DNA of 64,000 nt from an uncultured Pantoea sp. (GCA_913778495.1 CAJYVD010000004.1:1-64000); one strand, 5' to 3'; shown: positions 53,784-62,394, counted from the first letter of the stretch. Notes: generated from the sequence alone by a model not told the origin. A program made the numbers and translations.

Positions 53784-53797
53784 TTGATCTCGATCAA
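53784..53797. promoter_or_regulatory. FNR box between divergent chemoreceptor genes
   Basis: TTGAT-CTCG-ATCAA is a perfect match to the FNR consensus TTGAT-N4-ATCAA. It lies 202 bp before chemoreceptor 1 (minus) and 545 bp before chemoreceptor 2 (plus), in the AT-rich part of the 759-bp gap. It suggests oxygen control of one receptor. No gene is supported in the gap. Confidence 0.6.
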
Positions 53798-54263
53798 TAT
53801 TCATCCATTAAATCCTCCTCTCCCTATGATGCTAACGCACTGTTTTTAAACCTGTAATCAATTTATATTTTTGCGTATCACATTAGAGGAAGATTACGGG
53901 CAATAAGCGAAACGGGCAGCATCCTTTTTTAAAATGGAAAAATAACAGAGAAGTGTGAACATCACTGACATTGCGATGTGCTTTCGCGCGCTAATGGTTA
54001 AATGTTAGAGCCTAAAAAAGAGCATCACTGCCGATGAAAGTTACGGCCTGTGACGGTTTTAACGCCTGGATTTCGCTACATAGAACGCACAGAAAAATTC
54101 CGCGCTTGTTATGCCTGCGCCCCTCACGTGCTATGTGCAGCGATGTCGTCAACGGACAGCAGCATGGCGTTTCCCGCTGCTTTATCTTCATATCCGTCCC
54201 GAAGCATTCACGCGGTTGCAGGCCGCACGCGTTACCGTGGTTTTACAGCTTGGTAAAAATTAT

Positions 54264-54290
54264 TAACTAATTAGCGGTTGCTGCCGATGT
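54264..54290 (+). promoter_or_regulatory. Sigma-28-like promoter of chemoreceptor 2
   Basis: TAAC-N15-GCCGATGT, with exact spacing and only two deviations from the flagellar consensus, 51 bp before the ATG of the chemoreceptor. Confidence 0.6.
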
Positions 54291-54341
54291 TGTTAGCTCA
54301 GCCTCACGTCCCTGTAAAAGGTGTAGATTAAGGATAATAAG

Positions 54342-55985
54342 ATGACCATCTCACAACGTCTGTTACTCACATTTACCATGCTGTTCGGCGCCATCATACT
54401 GCAGGCGGTGCTGGCCATTACGCTATTGTCCGGTTTTCAAACGCGGTTTGAGTATGTGCAGAGTAATGCCATTCCCTCCATGAAAGATCTGAGCAACATG
54501 ATCGATCAGAGTAACCAGCTCGCGTTGACGCTGTATAAGCATCAAAGCCAAACGCAGGACAGCAACCTGCCTACGGTTGAACAGCAGATCGACAGCAAAA
54601 TCAAAGAACTCAAGTCGCTGACCGACGACTACATGGCCAATAATATCTCCAGCGACGAGGATAAACGCTTAACCAACGTTGCTTATGAAAATATTCAGCG
54701 TGTCGTCAGCGCCCTGCCGGCATTTATTGCTACCTCACGTGCGCATCAGCATGAGGCCAGTCTGGCGCAGTTGGACGGCAACGGCGGCATTGGTGCCGCA
54801 ATCCGCCAGTTGGTGAGCGACTATCAAAAGCAGCTCGCGTTGAATATTGCTATTGGTGACGAGCTGCGCGCAACTAACCGCAGCACCTTCCACTTTGTGT
54901 TGTGGATGACCATTGCCGGCGTAGTGGCCACGGTCATAGTGTTTGGCCTGTTCTCATTGTTTACGGTGTTGCGCATCCGTCGCAGCTTAAACGCCGCAGC
55001 AGACGTTATGACGCGCGCCAGTGACAATCTCGATTTAACGCTCAGCGCTGACGACAGTCGTCGGGATGAAGTGGGCAATATGGCACGTTCGTTTAATACG
55101 CTGATGCAGCGCGTCTCTGCCGCATTGTCTTCTGTTAGTCACGCTTCGCAGTCGGTGAGCAGCGCATCGGTGCAAATTTCAGCCGGTAACGAAGATCTCT
55201 CTTCCCGTACCGAGCAGCAGGCCGCGTCTCTGGAGCAGACGGCCGCCAGCATGACCGAGCTGAGCGAAACGGTGCGCCAGACCGCCGACAATACGCATCA
55301 GGCAAGCCAGCTCGCCGCTAATGCCAGTTCATTGTCAGATAAAAGTAGCGCCTCGCTCTCAACCATGGTTGCAACCATGGATAACATTCGCGGCAGCTCC
55401 CGCAAAGTGAATGATATTGTTTCACTGATCGAAGGTATCGCGTTCCAGACCAATATTCTGGCGCTCAACGCAGCGGTCGAGGCCGCGCGTGCTGGCGAGC
55501 ACGGCAAAGGATTTGCTGTTGTTGCCGGTGAAGTGCGCAATCTCTCGCAGCGTTCAACCTCTGCCGCGCGCGAGATCAAAACGCTGATTGAGGAGTCACA
55601 CCGTTTGACCGAAGACGGTGCACGCCAGGCGGGCGACGTGAGCAGCAATATGACCACCATGAATGATGCTATCCATCAGGTAAGCCAACTGGTCAGTGAG
55701 ATCGCGGCCGCCGCGGTTGAACAGAGTCAGGGAATTCACCAAGTGCAGCAGGCGGTGAACCAGATGGATGATGTGACACAGCAGAACGCCGCGCTGGTTG
55801 AGGAAGCGTCTGCCGCTTCGCAGTCTTTACAAGCGCAGGCGACAGCGCTGGATGCGCTGGTGAAACAATTCCGCGTGGCTGAGAGCGTTGTGCAAGCGGA
55901 ACCCGGCTTGCTATCTCCCGCACCGGTTAAGATGAAGCCTCAGCGTTTGGCGCTCGCGAATGATGCTGACTGGGAAAAATTTTAA
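54342..55985 (+). CDS. Methyl-accepting chemotaxis protein 2
   Basis: A 547-residue chemoreceptor of the Tsr/Tar type. Segment 1 is LLLTFTMLFGAIILQAVLAI, a four-helix-bundle-sized periplasmic domain of about 150 residues follows, segment 2 is FVLWMTIAGVVATVIVFGLF, then HAMP and methylation helices. The tip reads [20 protein letters not shown] and [19 protein letters not shown]. The C-terminal DWEKF is a CheR/CheB-docking pentapeptide. Ligand unknown. It is divergent from chemoreceptor 1 across a regulatory gap, and its start follows AGGATAATAAG. Confidence 0.93.
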   Translation: MTISQRLLLTFTMLFGAIILQAVLAITLLSGFQTRFEYVQSNAIPSMKDLSNMIDQSNQLALTLYKHQSQTQDSNLPTVEQQIDSKIKELKSLTDDYMANNISSDEDKRLTNVAYENIQRVVSALPAFIATSRAHQHEASLAQLDGNGGIGAAIRQLVSDYQKQLALNIAIGDELRATNRSTFHFVLWMTIAGVVATVIVFGLFSLFTVLRIRRSLNAAADVMTRASDNLDLTLSADDSRRDEVGNMARSFNTLMQRVSAALSSVSHASQSVSSASVQISAGNEDLSSRTEQQAASLEQTAASMTELSETVRQTADNTHQASQLAANASSLSDKSSASLSTMVATMDNIRGSSRKVNDIVSLIEGIAFQTNILALNAAVEAARAGEHGKGFAVVAGEVRNLSQRSTSAAREIKTLIEESHRLTEDGARQAGDVSSNMTTMNDAIHQVSQLVSEIAAAAVEQSQGIHQVQQAVNQMDDVTQQNAALVEEASAASQSLQAQATALDALVKQFRVAESVVQAEPGLLSPAPVKMKPQRLALANDADWEKF

Positions 55986-56000
55986 GCATTTTGCCTGTCG

Positions 56001-56021
56001 ATGACCTCCGCTGGAGGTCAT
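56001..56021 (+). terminator. Hairpin after chemoreceptor 2
   Basis: ATGACCTCC-GCT-GGAGGTCAT forms a 9-bp stem 16 bp after the stop, followed by GTTATTT. The tail is T-poor, so it is probably a moderate terminator. Confidence 0.6.
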
Positions 56022-56134
56022 GTTATTTGGCCTATACCGCGCATTGGTGCTCCGCCATTGCGCGTCCCCGCTTTTTTGAATGAAACGTAAAGCCTGGCGC
56101 GCCGCGCTTAACGTCTGCACGCACAGCAACAGAA

Positions 56135-56788
56135 TCACGCAAACGTCGCCACGGCGTCGGCGATGGGCGTGGCGCCAGCGGTCAATTCAATAATCACGCG
56201 TTTTACCCTTGGCTCATCGACCAGCGCGGCGAGGAATCCGGCCACATCCTCACGCGGAATATTTCCGTAAGGGATTGCCAGTCCGGCCTGCACGTGGCCG
56301 CTTCCGGGGTCGTCAGTGAGTGTGCCGGGGCGCACAATAACCCACTGCAACGCGCTCGCGGCGAGCGTAACGTCAGCGGCTTTTTTCACCCGCATGTAGT
56401 TTTCAAATGTCTCTGACAACGCTTTGCCGCGCGCTGCTTCGGGAAAAGCGGAGACCAGCAGAAAACGCTGAACGCCTGCGAGTTGCGCGGCGGCAACGGC
56501 TTTCTCCAGCCCCTGACCATCAATGGCATTGGTCATCGCTTCACCACCCTTACCGCCCGCTCCGGCGGTGAACACCACCACGTCACTGCCTTGCATAAGC
56601 GAGGCCAAAGCAGTGTCGTCAAGTTGTAGCAAATCGCCCTGTACCGGTTCAGCGCCCAAGGCACGCAATGTCTCTGCCTGCTCAGGCCGGCGATGCAGGG
56701 GACGGGCAGCATGCCCATGCAGTGCAAGATATTTGCATAAATGTCGGCCTATATTGCCCGCACCACCAATAATAAAAACCTTGCTCAT
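56135..56788 (-). CDS. NAD(P)-binding protein (atypical SDR)
   Basis: A 217-residue Rossmann-fold protein of the atypical SDR/NmrA-like group. The cofactor loop is FIIGGAGNIGRHL; DVVVFTAGAGGKGG and GVQRFLLVSAF follow, then YMRVKKAADVTL, whose Tyr-x3-Lys may be the active pair. Similar proteins act on NADPH-linked redox sensing or epimerisation; substrate unknown. The ATG follows GGAGAAAAAC. It stands alone, convergent with chemoreceptor 2. Confidence 0.82.
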   Translation of the reverse strand: MSKVFIIGGAGNIGRHLCKYLALHGHAARPLHRRPEQAETLRALGAEPVQGDLLQLDDTALASLMQGSDVVVFTAGAGGKGGEAMTNAIDGQGLEKAVAAAQLAGVQRFLLVSAFPEAARGKALSETFENYMRVKKAADVTLAASALQWVIVRPGTLTDDPGSGHVQAGLAIPYGNIPREDVAGFLAALVDEPRVKRVIIELTAGATPIADAVATFA

Positions 56789-57035
56789 GTTTTTCTCCGT
56801 AAAATCACGTTGCCATAAGCCTACTACGCTTCGCTTAAAATACCTGTTTATGCTGCGCTAAAAATGAAACAGAAGTTTTCCGTATCGTTTACGCCTTATG
56901 TAATAGGCTATTTTCTCTCAATTATATCGCTCCGATGAGGCAATAAAATTAAGATATATCGCAGTTAGCGGTATGTTTACATCAGCGATAGCGCACTGAT
57001 AAGGTGAGAACACCTCATTAAATAAAGGACGTATT

Positions 57036-57290
57036 ATGAAATCCGCTGAAGAGAGAATGGCGTTTCTTGAAGAGACGGTAAAACGCTTGCAGGTAGAAAC
57101 GGACGTTTTACGGGAATTAATGATTAAACAGGTCGCGGTAAATAATATCACTTTCAAGGGAAAGTACGACGAGGTATTAATTCAGATGGCGAAAGAATAT
57201 GAAAAGCGCGGTCTGGAAGAGGATCATAATCGCTTCCGCCATGAGGCATTGCGCCAATATTTGCAGCAGGAGAGCGGATCAGTAGAGTGA
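57036..57290 (+). CDS. Small hypothetical protein, predicted coiled coil
   Basis: An 84-residue charged protein that I do not recognise. The first half (MAFLEETVKRLQVETDVLRE) has Leu/Val spacing that fits a short coiled coil; the second half is basic and acidic helices (MAKEYEKRGLEEDHNRF). The ATG lies after AAAGGACG at good spacing, supporting a real gene. It resembles small cytoplasmic partner proteins in shape only. The 220 bp upstream are gene-free and AT-rich. Confidence 0.6.
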   Translation: MKSAEERMAFLEETVKRLQVETDVLRELMIKQVAVNNITFKGKYDEVLIQMAKEYEKRGLEEDHNRFRHEALRQYLQQESGSVE

Positions 57291-57295
57291 GCGCA

Positions 57296-57315
57296 GTGGC
57301 AGGGACCCCTGCCAC
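57296..57315. terminator. Hairpin between convergent small genes
   Basis: GTGGCAGG-GACC-CCTGCCAC forms an 8-bp stem in the 42-bp gap between convergent small genes. No strong T-run follows. Confidence 0.5.
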
Positions 57316-57332
57316 CTGTAAAACGGTCTTTG

Positions 57333-57554
57333 TTACTCCTCGGCGAGCTCAAGCGCATCCTGAATAGCATCCGCGAGATTGGCGATTTCATTACCCACGG
57401 CCTGTAAATCCCACGAGACTTTCGATCCACTGGCAGACGTTGACGCACTCACGGATTCTTTTGCCAATGCTAACGCTGCAGCGACGGCGATGGTGCGCTT
57501 ATGCTGCTCCGGTGTCACGCCGTCTGATGGGGCGCCAAAATAGTCATTAATCAT
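57333..57554 (-). CDS. Small hypothetical protein
   Basis: A 73-residue protein, not recognised. It begins MINDYFGAPSDG, has an Ala-rich middle (TIAVAAALALAKESV) and an acidic end (LADAIQDALELAEE). The second of two tandem ATGs (57554) stands 5 nt after AAAGGATT and is preferred. The amphipathic Ala-rich helix and acidic tail suggest a small soluble helical protein. Function unknown. Confidence 0.55.
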   Translation of the reverse strand: MINDYFGAPSDGVTPEQHKRTIAVAAALALAKESVSASTSASGSKVSWDLQAVGNEIANLADAIQDALELAEE

Positions 57555-57784
57555 CATAATCCTTTCCGAGTTGAACATTGGTCTGCGCATTAAACCTGAC
57601 GCGTAATGGCTTGTGCAATGGTTTGTTCATTCCTCAATGTTGCCGCCAGCGTCCTGCATTAAATGCCAATGCGCATAAACATGGCTGCTTTTTCAGCAAA
57701 CAGGCGGTTAATTTCGACTCTCACCGCTTACTTTTCTCATGCTGTGCCAGGCTTAAAGGGAAATCATCACAAAGGGAGAGTGAC

Positions 57785-58177
57785 ATGAAGAAACTTGCAT
57801 GGGCTGCAGTAATGCTGCCATTAAGCTTTGGCGCTTTTGCTGAAAAAGGAGGCTTTGAGTCTGGTGAAACGCCACCGCCGCAGCATAAAGAAGATGCAGG
57901 CTACAAAGGCTCCGAAGATACCGGGCAAACCCCGGTCACGCTGATCAAAGATTTTCGCCAGGGAGGCTATGCCACGCTGGAGGGTTACATTGTGAAAAAA
58001 ATCAAAGGCGATACTTACCAGTTCCGGGATAGCTCGGGCACCATCCGAATTGATGCTCCCAAAGCGACCTTCAAAGGTAAAAAATTCGACTCTGAAGACA
58101 AGATTCGGGTAAGCGGTAAAGTTTACGGCAAAGGCGACAGCGCACACATGAAAGTCACGCGCATCGATGAACCTTAA
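57785..58177 (+). CDS. YgiW/YdeI-family stress-tolerance OB-fold protein
   Basis: A 130-residue exported protein. The signal peptide WAAVMLPLSFGAFA is followed by GGFESGETPPPQ and the OB-fold (BOF) domain: VTLIKDFRQGGYATLEGYIV, YQFRDSSGTIRIDAP and FDSEDKIRVSGKV. In enterobacteria YgiW and YdeI are periplasmic proteins linked to peroxide, metal and antimicrobial-peptide stress. The ATG at 57785 lies after AAAGGGAGAG; longer readings are upstream noise. Single gene. Confidence 0.88.
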   Translation: MKKLAWAAVMLPLSFGAFAEKGGFESGETPPPQHKEDAGYKGSEDTGQTPVTLIKDFRQGGYATLEGYIVKKIKGDTYQFRDSSGTIRIDAPKATFKGKKFDSEDKIRVSGKVYGKGDSAHMKVTRIDEP

Positions 58178-58368
58178 ACCGTGGTACGAGCGTCGTACAC
58201 ATGGCATTAAAGATCTCGTGGGTACATTGTCGCCCTGCGCTTTTGAACATAATGTGCGCATGCGCGTGTGGGCGTAAAAAGTCAGGCTAAGATTACATCG
58301 TCTCTTGTGTTTACCTGTGAGAGCAACCTATCCCTTATTGGAATTTCTCAGGCAGATGGACTTTAGCC

Positions 58369-58403
58369 GCCCGGAGGCGTATCGCTCCCGGGCTTTTCTT
58401 TTT
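58369..58403 (+). terminator. Strong terminator far from a gene end; possible small RNA
   Basis: GCCCGG and CCGGGC pair around GAGGCGTATCGCTC-type loop sequence (one bulged base), followed by TTTTCTTTTT. It lies 192 bp after the YgiW-like stop, on the plus strand, with no coding frame between. It may end a long ygiW 3' UTR or a small RNA beginning near 58260-58300. The rest of 58178-58584 holds no gene that I can support. Confidence 0.6.
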
Positions 58404-58584
58404 GTAGTCCTTCTCGCTGTATAGGCTTTCGCTGAAAGAACACGCGCCAGCCTCTTACTACACCGCATGACTCAATCCTCTGCCAAATTGCCGCAGCAGC
58501 AAAATAAATCAGATGCGTGAGCAAACTACGGCGAAGCGTACACCTTTCATAAATTCATTAGTATTTTTAACTTCAGCGTGGCGA

Positions 58585-58902
58585 TCACTTGGATTCATGA
58601 AATCGTTTTCTATAAAACATCGCGGTATGTAAACGGCTTTTAATCCTATAATTAGCATGGTTTATAATTTTGGCCCAGCGTGGATCTACTGTGTTTCTAT
58701 TATAGATCTTCAATGCATCAAGCAGCGCCTGCCATTTAGCTGCCTGGTCCAATTTATCGTCGCTCATGGTCCCTTTCATTTTCTGCAATATCTCATCAAC
58801 TTGCTTCTTTGCCTCATTAAGGCTTAAACCGAGTTGATGAGAGGCCGCTATCTTCCTGATTTCTAGCACGAAGTATTCGATCTCGTTCTCATAGTCTTTC
58901 AA
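58585..58902 (-). CDS. Hypothetical protein
   Basis: A 105-residue hydrophilic, helical protein that I do not recognise. It reads IEYFVLEIRKIAASHQLG, LSLNEAKKQVDEILQKM and a basic C-terminus (NYRIKSRLHTAMFYRKRF). The start appears to be TTG, 7 nt after AGAGG and a T-run; no in-frame ATG lies near it. The all-helical, charged character fits a small regulatory or antitoxin-like protein, but no partner gene adjoins it. Confidence 0.5.
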   Translation of the reverse strand: MKDYENEIEYFVLEIRKIAASHQLGLSLNEAKKQVDEILQKMKGTMSDDKLDQAAKWQALLDALKIYNRNTVDPRWAKIINHANYRIKSRLHTAMFYRKRFHESK

Positions 58903-59314
58903 AAAAAACCTCTACTGATTACTGGCCGCAACTAATGATTATCATAAATCGCAGAAAAATAAAGTAGGACGATGAATGACTTGTCATTATTAGATCGAAA
59001 TAAGAGATATATCCGAATACTCATATGAAATGCATGTATAAAAAAAGCGCACCATTAGAATATTATGACTATTTGTAAGAATTAAGTGACCATAATTTTT
59101 ATAGAGTAACATTCTGTGAAATTTCAAATACACATTAGATATATTTATTTTTTTATTTCCCAATCGGTGACATGGGATGGGCACTGCGCATACCTTTTCG
59201 TAAAATGCTTCAGAATATGGCCAATGCTCGTCACCGATGCCTGAATGACGGTTTTATTAAATCGCACTTCAGAGTAATATTGGAAGTGGCTATTTTCTAA
59301 TATTGGTTCTAAGC
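58903..59314. other. Gene-free AT-rich gap
   Basis: A 412-bp AT-rich stretch between two divergently placed genes (hypothetical on minus, TetR-type on plus). Short frames exist but have no ribosome-binding sites or family resemblance. It should contain promoters for both neighbours; none is clear enough to name. Confidence 0.4.
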
Positions 59315-59932
59315 ATGTCCCTTGATAAACCCTCCACGCCCGTCACGCGTGAGCGCGGTAGGCCGCGTGCATTTAATATGGATGATGTTCTCGACAAAGC
59401 GACAGTGGTGTTCCGTCAAAAAGGTTATCACGCCTCCTCTGTCGCCGACCTGGGTGAAGCCATGAATCTCACTGCAGGGAGCATCTATAAGGCTTTTTCA
59501 GACAAGCGTACGCTCTTCTTGCGCGTGTTTGAGCGTTATATCTCACTGCGCAACACGGACTTACGTGCGCGTTTGCAGCGCTGCAGTAACGGCAAGGCTC
59601 GCATCGAGGCACTTCTGCAATTTTATCTTGAATCCGCCGCTGAGATAGAGGGCCGTCGCGGATGCCTGGTGGTCGGCAGCACCGTTGAGTTACAAACGCT
59701 GGATGAAGAGTTGTCAGAGTTGGTGCGACAAGCCGTGATGCGGAATCGAAATTTCATGGCCTTCCTGATATCAGAAGGCCAGCAGGATGGCTCACTTCCC
59801 ACCGTGACCGATGTGGACACCGCTGCAGGCCTTCTTTTATGTGTTGCTTTTGGCATGCGCGTGGTTGGGAAAGTTCAGGATGTGACTAATGGCGAAAAAA
59901 CCATTACTATGGCTATGAAGATTCTGGAGTGA
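59315..59932 (+). CDS. TetR/AcrR-family transcriptional regulator
   Basis: A 205-residue TetR-type repressor. The N-terminal DNA-binding domain is clear: RGRPRAFNMDDVLDKATVVF, RQKGYHASSVADLGEAMNL and TAGSIYKAFSDKRTLFLRVF. The C-terminal ligand domain includes GCLVVGSTVEL and a helix ending KVQDVTNGEK. I use the ATG at 59315; a TTG lies four codons earlier, and no strong ribosome-binding site is seen for either. No classic target gene adjoins it, so the target may be itself or distant. Confidence 0.87.
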   Translation: MSLDKPSTPVTRERGRPRAFNMDDVLDKATVVFRQKGYHASSVADLGEAMNLTAGSIYKAFSDKRTLFLRVFERYISLRNTDLRARLQRCSNGKARIEALLQFYLESAAEIEGRRGCLVVGSTVELQTLDEELSELVRQAVMRNRNFMAFLISEGQQDGSLPTVTDVDTAAGLLLCVAFGMRVVGKVQDVTNGEKTITMAMKILE

Positions 59933-60236
59933 CGTGCTTGCCCTATTAGGAAATACTCATTTCCTAAATAACTAAGCGACCTGCAGTAAATAACGTTGCC
60001 CGCTGAAGTCATGTAATCACTCGAGGGTACGCAGAAAGCGGGTATGATGAGCCATAAATATTATTTAACTTAAAGCAAAATTAAACTGATTTAGCTCGAC
60101 AGTGATTCGCTTAACCGACGCCACGCTATCGAATACGACTTTACTGCTCCACAGCCGAGCAACCTGTGCTTAACGCCAATAATGGCATGAAAATCTTATG
60201 AGCCGCACACGCGCGCAATATTCAATGAAGGCTAAT

Positions 60237-60476
60237 ATGGGTAGAAAAGAGAGTACGACGTCAGCCAGCCCGACCATTGGCTTTCATGACATCGCAAAAA
60301 TGAGGTTCAGTGAAGAAGAAATTTTGGGCAGCATCGTCAATGAAATTTTGGTTTCGGGAAAAGTGTTAAGTCGAAAATCGCTATGCTATGCCCTTCTGGC
60401 GCGCATCGATCAGTGCGAAGAAACAGAGATGAAGCATCACTATGCAGGTCTATTTAAAAAAATTTTTTCCCATTAA
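60237..60476 (+). CDS. AriR/YmgB-like small protein 1
   Basis: A 79-residue protein with FSEEEILGSIVNEILVSGKV, LSRKSLCYALLARIDQC and HHYAGLFKKIF, the pattern of the AriR/YmgA-B group of small helical dimers tied to biofilm, acid and envelope stress. I choose the ATG at 60237, 5 nt after AAGG; an upstream ATG at 60198 lacks a ribosome-binding site. Two more proteins of this kind and bluF lie within 3.5 kb. In E. coli such proteins are controlled by BluF and BluR. The similarity is moderate. Confidence 0.6.
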   Translation: MGRKESTTSASPTIGFHDIAKMRFSEEEILGSIVNEILVSGKVLSRKSLCYALLARIDQCEETEMKHHYAGLFKKIFSH

Positions 60477-60889
60477 GGGTGCCGGTCGCAGCGATAAAGA
60501 TGGCGTTTCCATTGGGCGAATTCATTAGAAATAATGTTGTCTTATGAAAAGTGTATTTCTTTGGTCAGCTTAAAAATGTCCTCCCGCCATGCAGCTTCAG
60601 ACGCATTGTGTTCGCCGCTTTGTCATTATGGCTTTGGTCAGGCGTTCATCAACAACGCATGTGTTAGTGATCCACCCTTGTTAAATCAAAAAAATAGTTT
60701 ACATCATGCAATTCAGTGAAGGCCGGTTTTGCAGGTAAGTGAACGTGTGTACAAGCGCGCGAGTCATTTCACCTGATAACGAATGAGATGAGTTCGCGGT
60801 AAGTAGAATATACTCCTCGATCATGCTTAAGCGTCGGTCAGAAGAGCGGCGCGCTGCGCCGCGCTGAAAGATATACGCATTGAAACGGA
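60477..60889. other. Gene-free gap with GC hairpin
   Basis: A 413-bp gap with no supported gene. GCGGCGC-GCT-GCGCCGC at 60846-60862 forms a perfect 7-bp stem 28 bp beyond the stop of the downstream minus-strand gene and may act as its terminator, though no T-run follows. Confidence 0.4.
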
Positions 60890-61117
60890 TTATTTCGTCA
60901 GTAACCTAAAGTGGGGGTGTCGGCCCGCAAGTAAGAGTAGCAGTTCGTATTCACCCTGACTCAACGGCACAGGTCTGCTCAGGGACTCTTTCATCTGCCA
61001 TACGCGCAGGCTGAGATTGAAGCGTTCTGCGGCATCAGCTTGTGTTAATCCCGCCTCAATACGCAGCATTTTTACGTCCGGCTGCACACATACAGTCTGT
61101 ATATAATTTTTAGGCAT
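60890..61117 (-). CDS. Small helix-turn-helix protein
   Basis: A 75-residue protein with a helix-turn-helix of the Cro/CI type: LRIEAGLTQADAAERFNLSL, then VWQMKESLSRPVPLSQGEYE. The domain fills nearly the whole protein, so it is a minimal DNA binder or half of a larger system. The ATG follows AGAGAAAATT. There is no toxin or phage gene next to it. It could regulate the adjacent AriR-like or lipoprotein genes; this is inference. Confidence 0.65.
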   Translation of the reverse strand: MPKNYIQTVCVQPDVKMLRIEAGLTQADAAERFNLSLRVWQMKESLSRPVPLSQGEYELLLLLAGRHPHFRLLTK

Positions 61118-61440
61118 AATTTTCTCTGGTGTAAGTCATTCAATATAATAAGTAGGGCTGAATAATTTCACGTCGATTTACTCAGCCTCATACGGTAAAA
61201 ACTTCAAAATTAATAATTTCTATTTCATTTCATGCATTTGCCGTTTATCAAGGCCATTCTAATTATTTGTGAAACAACTTTTTTTGCTCGCTTGTGATTT
61301 TCCCTATCAGAACCCTCTTATTATTACCTATTTATTAACTTTAGGGAAAATTCCGCTACTGATAAGCTCATAAATAATCAAAATTAGAGACGCATCACAT
61401 TTGAATTTTTACTCTTACCTTTTCACACCAAGGAAAAAAT

Positions 61441-61647
61441 ATGAGAGATCGCATTCAGCGTCGCGTCCCTGAGGACCGATCACGGGTCGAATTGCACGAA
61501 CAGTGGCAAATCACCTACTGGACGATAACCTTACAAACGACCCAGGATCGCCTTGTTCGCGCCGTGCGGGAAGTGGGAAGCAACATCGATAACGTTCGGC
61601 TTTGGCTCGACGAAAATCCGCCACCCCGTCGTTCACTTTACGATTGA
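61441..61647 (+). CDS. DUF3606-like small protein
   Basis: A 68-residue protein. The core VELHEQWQITYWTITLQTTQ, DRLVRAVREVGSNIDNVRLWL matches the DUF3606 pattern (Trp-Thr turn, then LREAVxxVGxxxxxVR). Members are small soluble proteins of unknown role, common in stress-linked islands. The ATG lies after AAGGAAAAA. It stands alone. The 323 bp upstream are AT-rich and gene-free. Confidence 0.72.
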   Translation: MRDRIQRRVPEDRSRVELHEQWQITYWTITLQTTQDRLVRAVREVGSNIDNVRLWLDENPPPRRSLYD

Positions 61648-61742
61648 CATTAATTATCCACCCTGATTGATTAGCAGTCCCGTAATAAAATCTATACGGT
61701 AACCGTGAATATTCATTAATAAATGTATTAATGAGAATGATC

Positions 61743-61865
61743 GCACTTTTTGATTCCGTTATAAAACTGCCATGGCATTGTTTTCGGCTGAATTTTTTAA
61801 ATTATAAAAATAAATATGAATGATAGTCAGGGAAGAGAGAACGTCATTATCGAATCAAAAAGTGC
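61743..61865. repeat. 14-bp inverted repeat pair flanking 95 bp
   Basis: GCACTTTTTGATTC (61743-61756) recurs as its exact complement GAATCAAAAAGTGC (61852-61865). Nearby, TCATTAAT-AAATGT-ATTAATGA (61713-61734) is another dyad. There is no flanking duplication to prove a mobile element. The region is gene-free. Confidence 0.5.
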
Positions 61866-61871
61866 AGACAT

Positions 61872-61896
61872 AAAAAAAGCCGCACTCAATGCGGCT
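61872..61896 (-). terminator. Rho-independent terminator of the YgdI/YgdR pair
   Basis: On the minus strand AGCCGCA-TTGAG-TGCGGCT (7-bp stem) is followed by a run of T, 19 bp after the stop of the second lipoprotein gene. Confidence 0.88.
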
Positions 61897-61914
61897 CTGG
61901 GATAGAAGCAAGTA

Positions 61915-62145
61915 TTATTTGTGAGGAACTTCAGATATTTCCTTAACATCCGCCTTGTTAAGTTGCTGTTTTACGCCATTCGCATCCGTATAGCCCAGTA
62001 AGCCTGCTTCAGACTCTTGCGGTTTGCCATCACTGATGATGGTACGGCCATCATTAGTATGGATTGCGTAACTGGTACGTGTACAACCTGTCAGCGCGGA
62101 AAGCGCAACGATCGCAGCAAAGGTGCAGAAAAAGATCTTTTTCAT
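61915..62145 (-). CDS. YgdI/YgdR-family lipoprotein 2
   Basis: A 76-residue lipoprotein. The signal AAIVALSALTGC ends in a lipobox; the body YAIHTNDGRTIISDGKPQ, ESEAGLLGYTDANG and QQLNKADVKEI is the DUF903 SH3-like fold of YgdI/YgdR. Function is unknown; the family is exported and small. The ATG follows AGGATGACG. It lies 15 bp after its paralogue and shares a transcript ended by the terminator at 61872. Confidence 0.88.
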   Translation of the reverse strand: MKKIFFCTFAAIVALSALTGCTRTSYAIHTNDGRTIISDGKPQESEAGLLGYTDANGVKQQLNKADVKEISEVPHK

Positions 62146-62160
62146 GACGTCATCCTTTTA

Positions 62161-62394
62161 TCAGTTATTAAGTTCACTCATGTTGGAAATTTCATCACGG
62201 TTAATTTGCTCGGTCTTGCCCGATTGTGCATCTTTGTAAGAAACAAGCCCCGTGTCATCATCAACTTTAGGTTTGCCATCCGTTACAATTGTTCTGCCAT
62301 CCGTAGTTTTAATAGCCTGATTGGAAGAGCAAGCACTCAGCGTTAAAGCAACGGTTGACGCCAAGATCAGCGTCAAGAGTGTATTTTTTTTCAT
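62161..62394 (-). CDS. YgdI/YgdR-family lipoprotein 1
   Basis: A 77-residue paralogue of the next gene. The signal LILASTVALTLSAC ends in a lipobox; AIKTTDGRTIVTDGKPKVDD, TGLVSYKDAQSG and EQINRDEISNM follow. The two proteins share the TTDGRTI and DGKP motifs but differ in half their residues, so the duplication is not recent. It is the first gene of the pair. Confidence 0.88.
   Translation of the reverse strand: MKKNTLLTLILASTVALTLSACSSNQAIKTTDGRTIVTDGKPKVDDDTGLVSYKDAQSGKTEQINRDEISNMSELNN

Noticed and set aside
54013-54037. A second sigma-28-like match (TAAA then GCCGATGA)
   Set aside because: Spacing is 13 rather than 15 and it lies 300 bp from the gene; the match at 54264-54290 is better.
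54034-54270. Open frames between the two chemoreceptors
   Set aside because: They overlap promoter-like elements, lack ribosome-binding sites and resemble nothing known.
60534-60719. Open frame of 61 codons between AriR-like 1 and the helix-turn-helix gene
   Set aside because: No ribosome-binding site and no recognisable domain.
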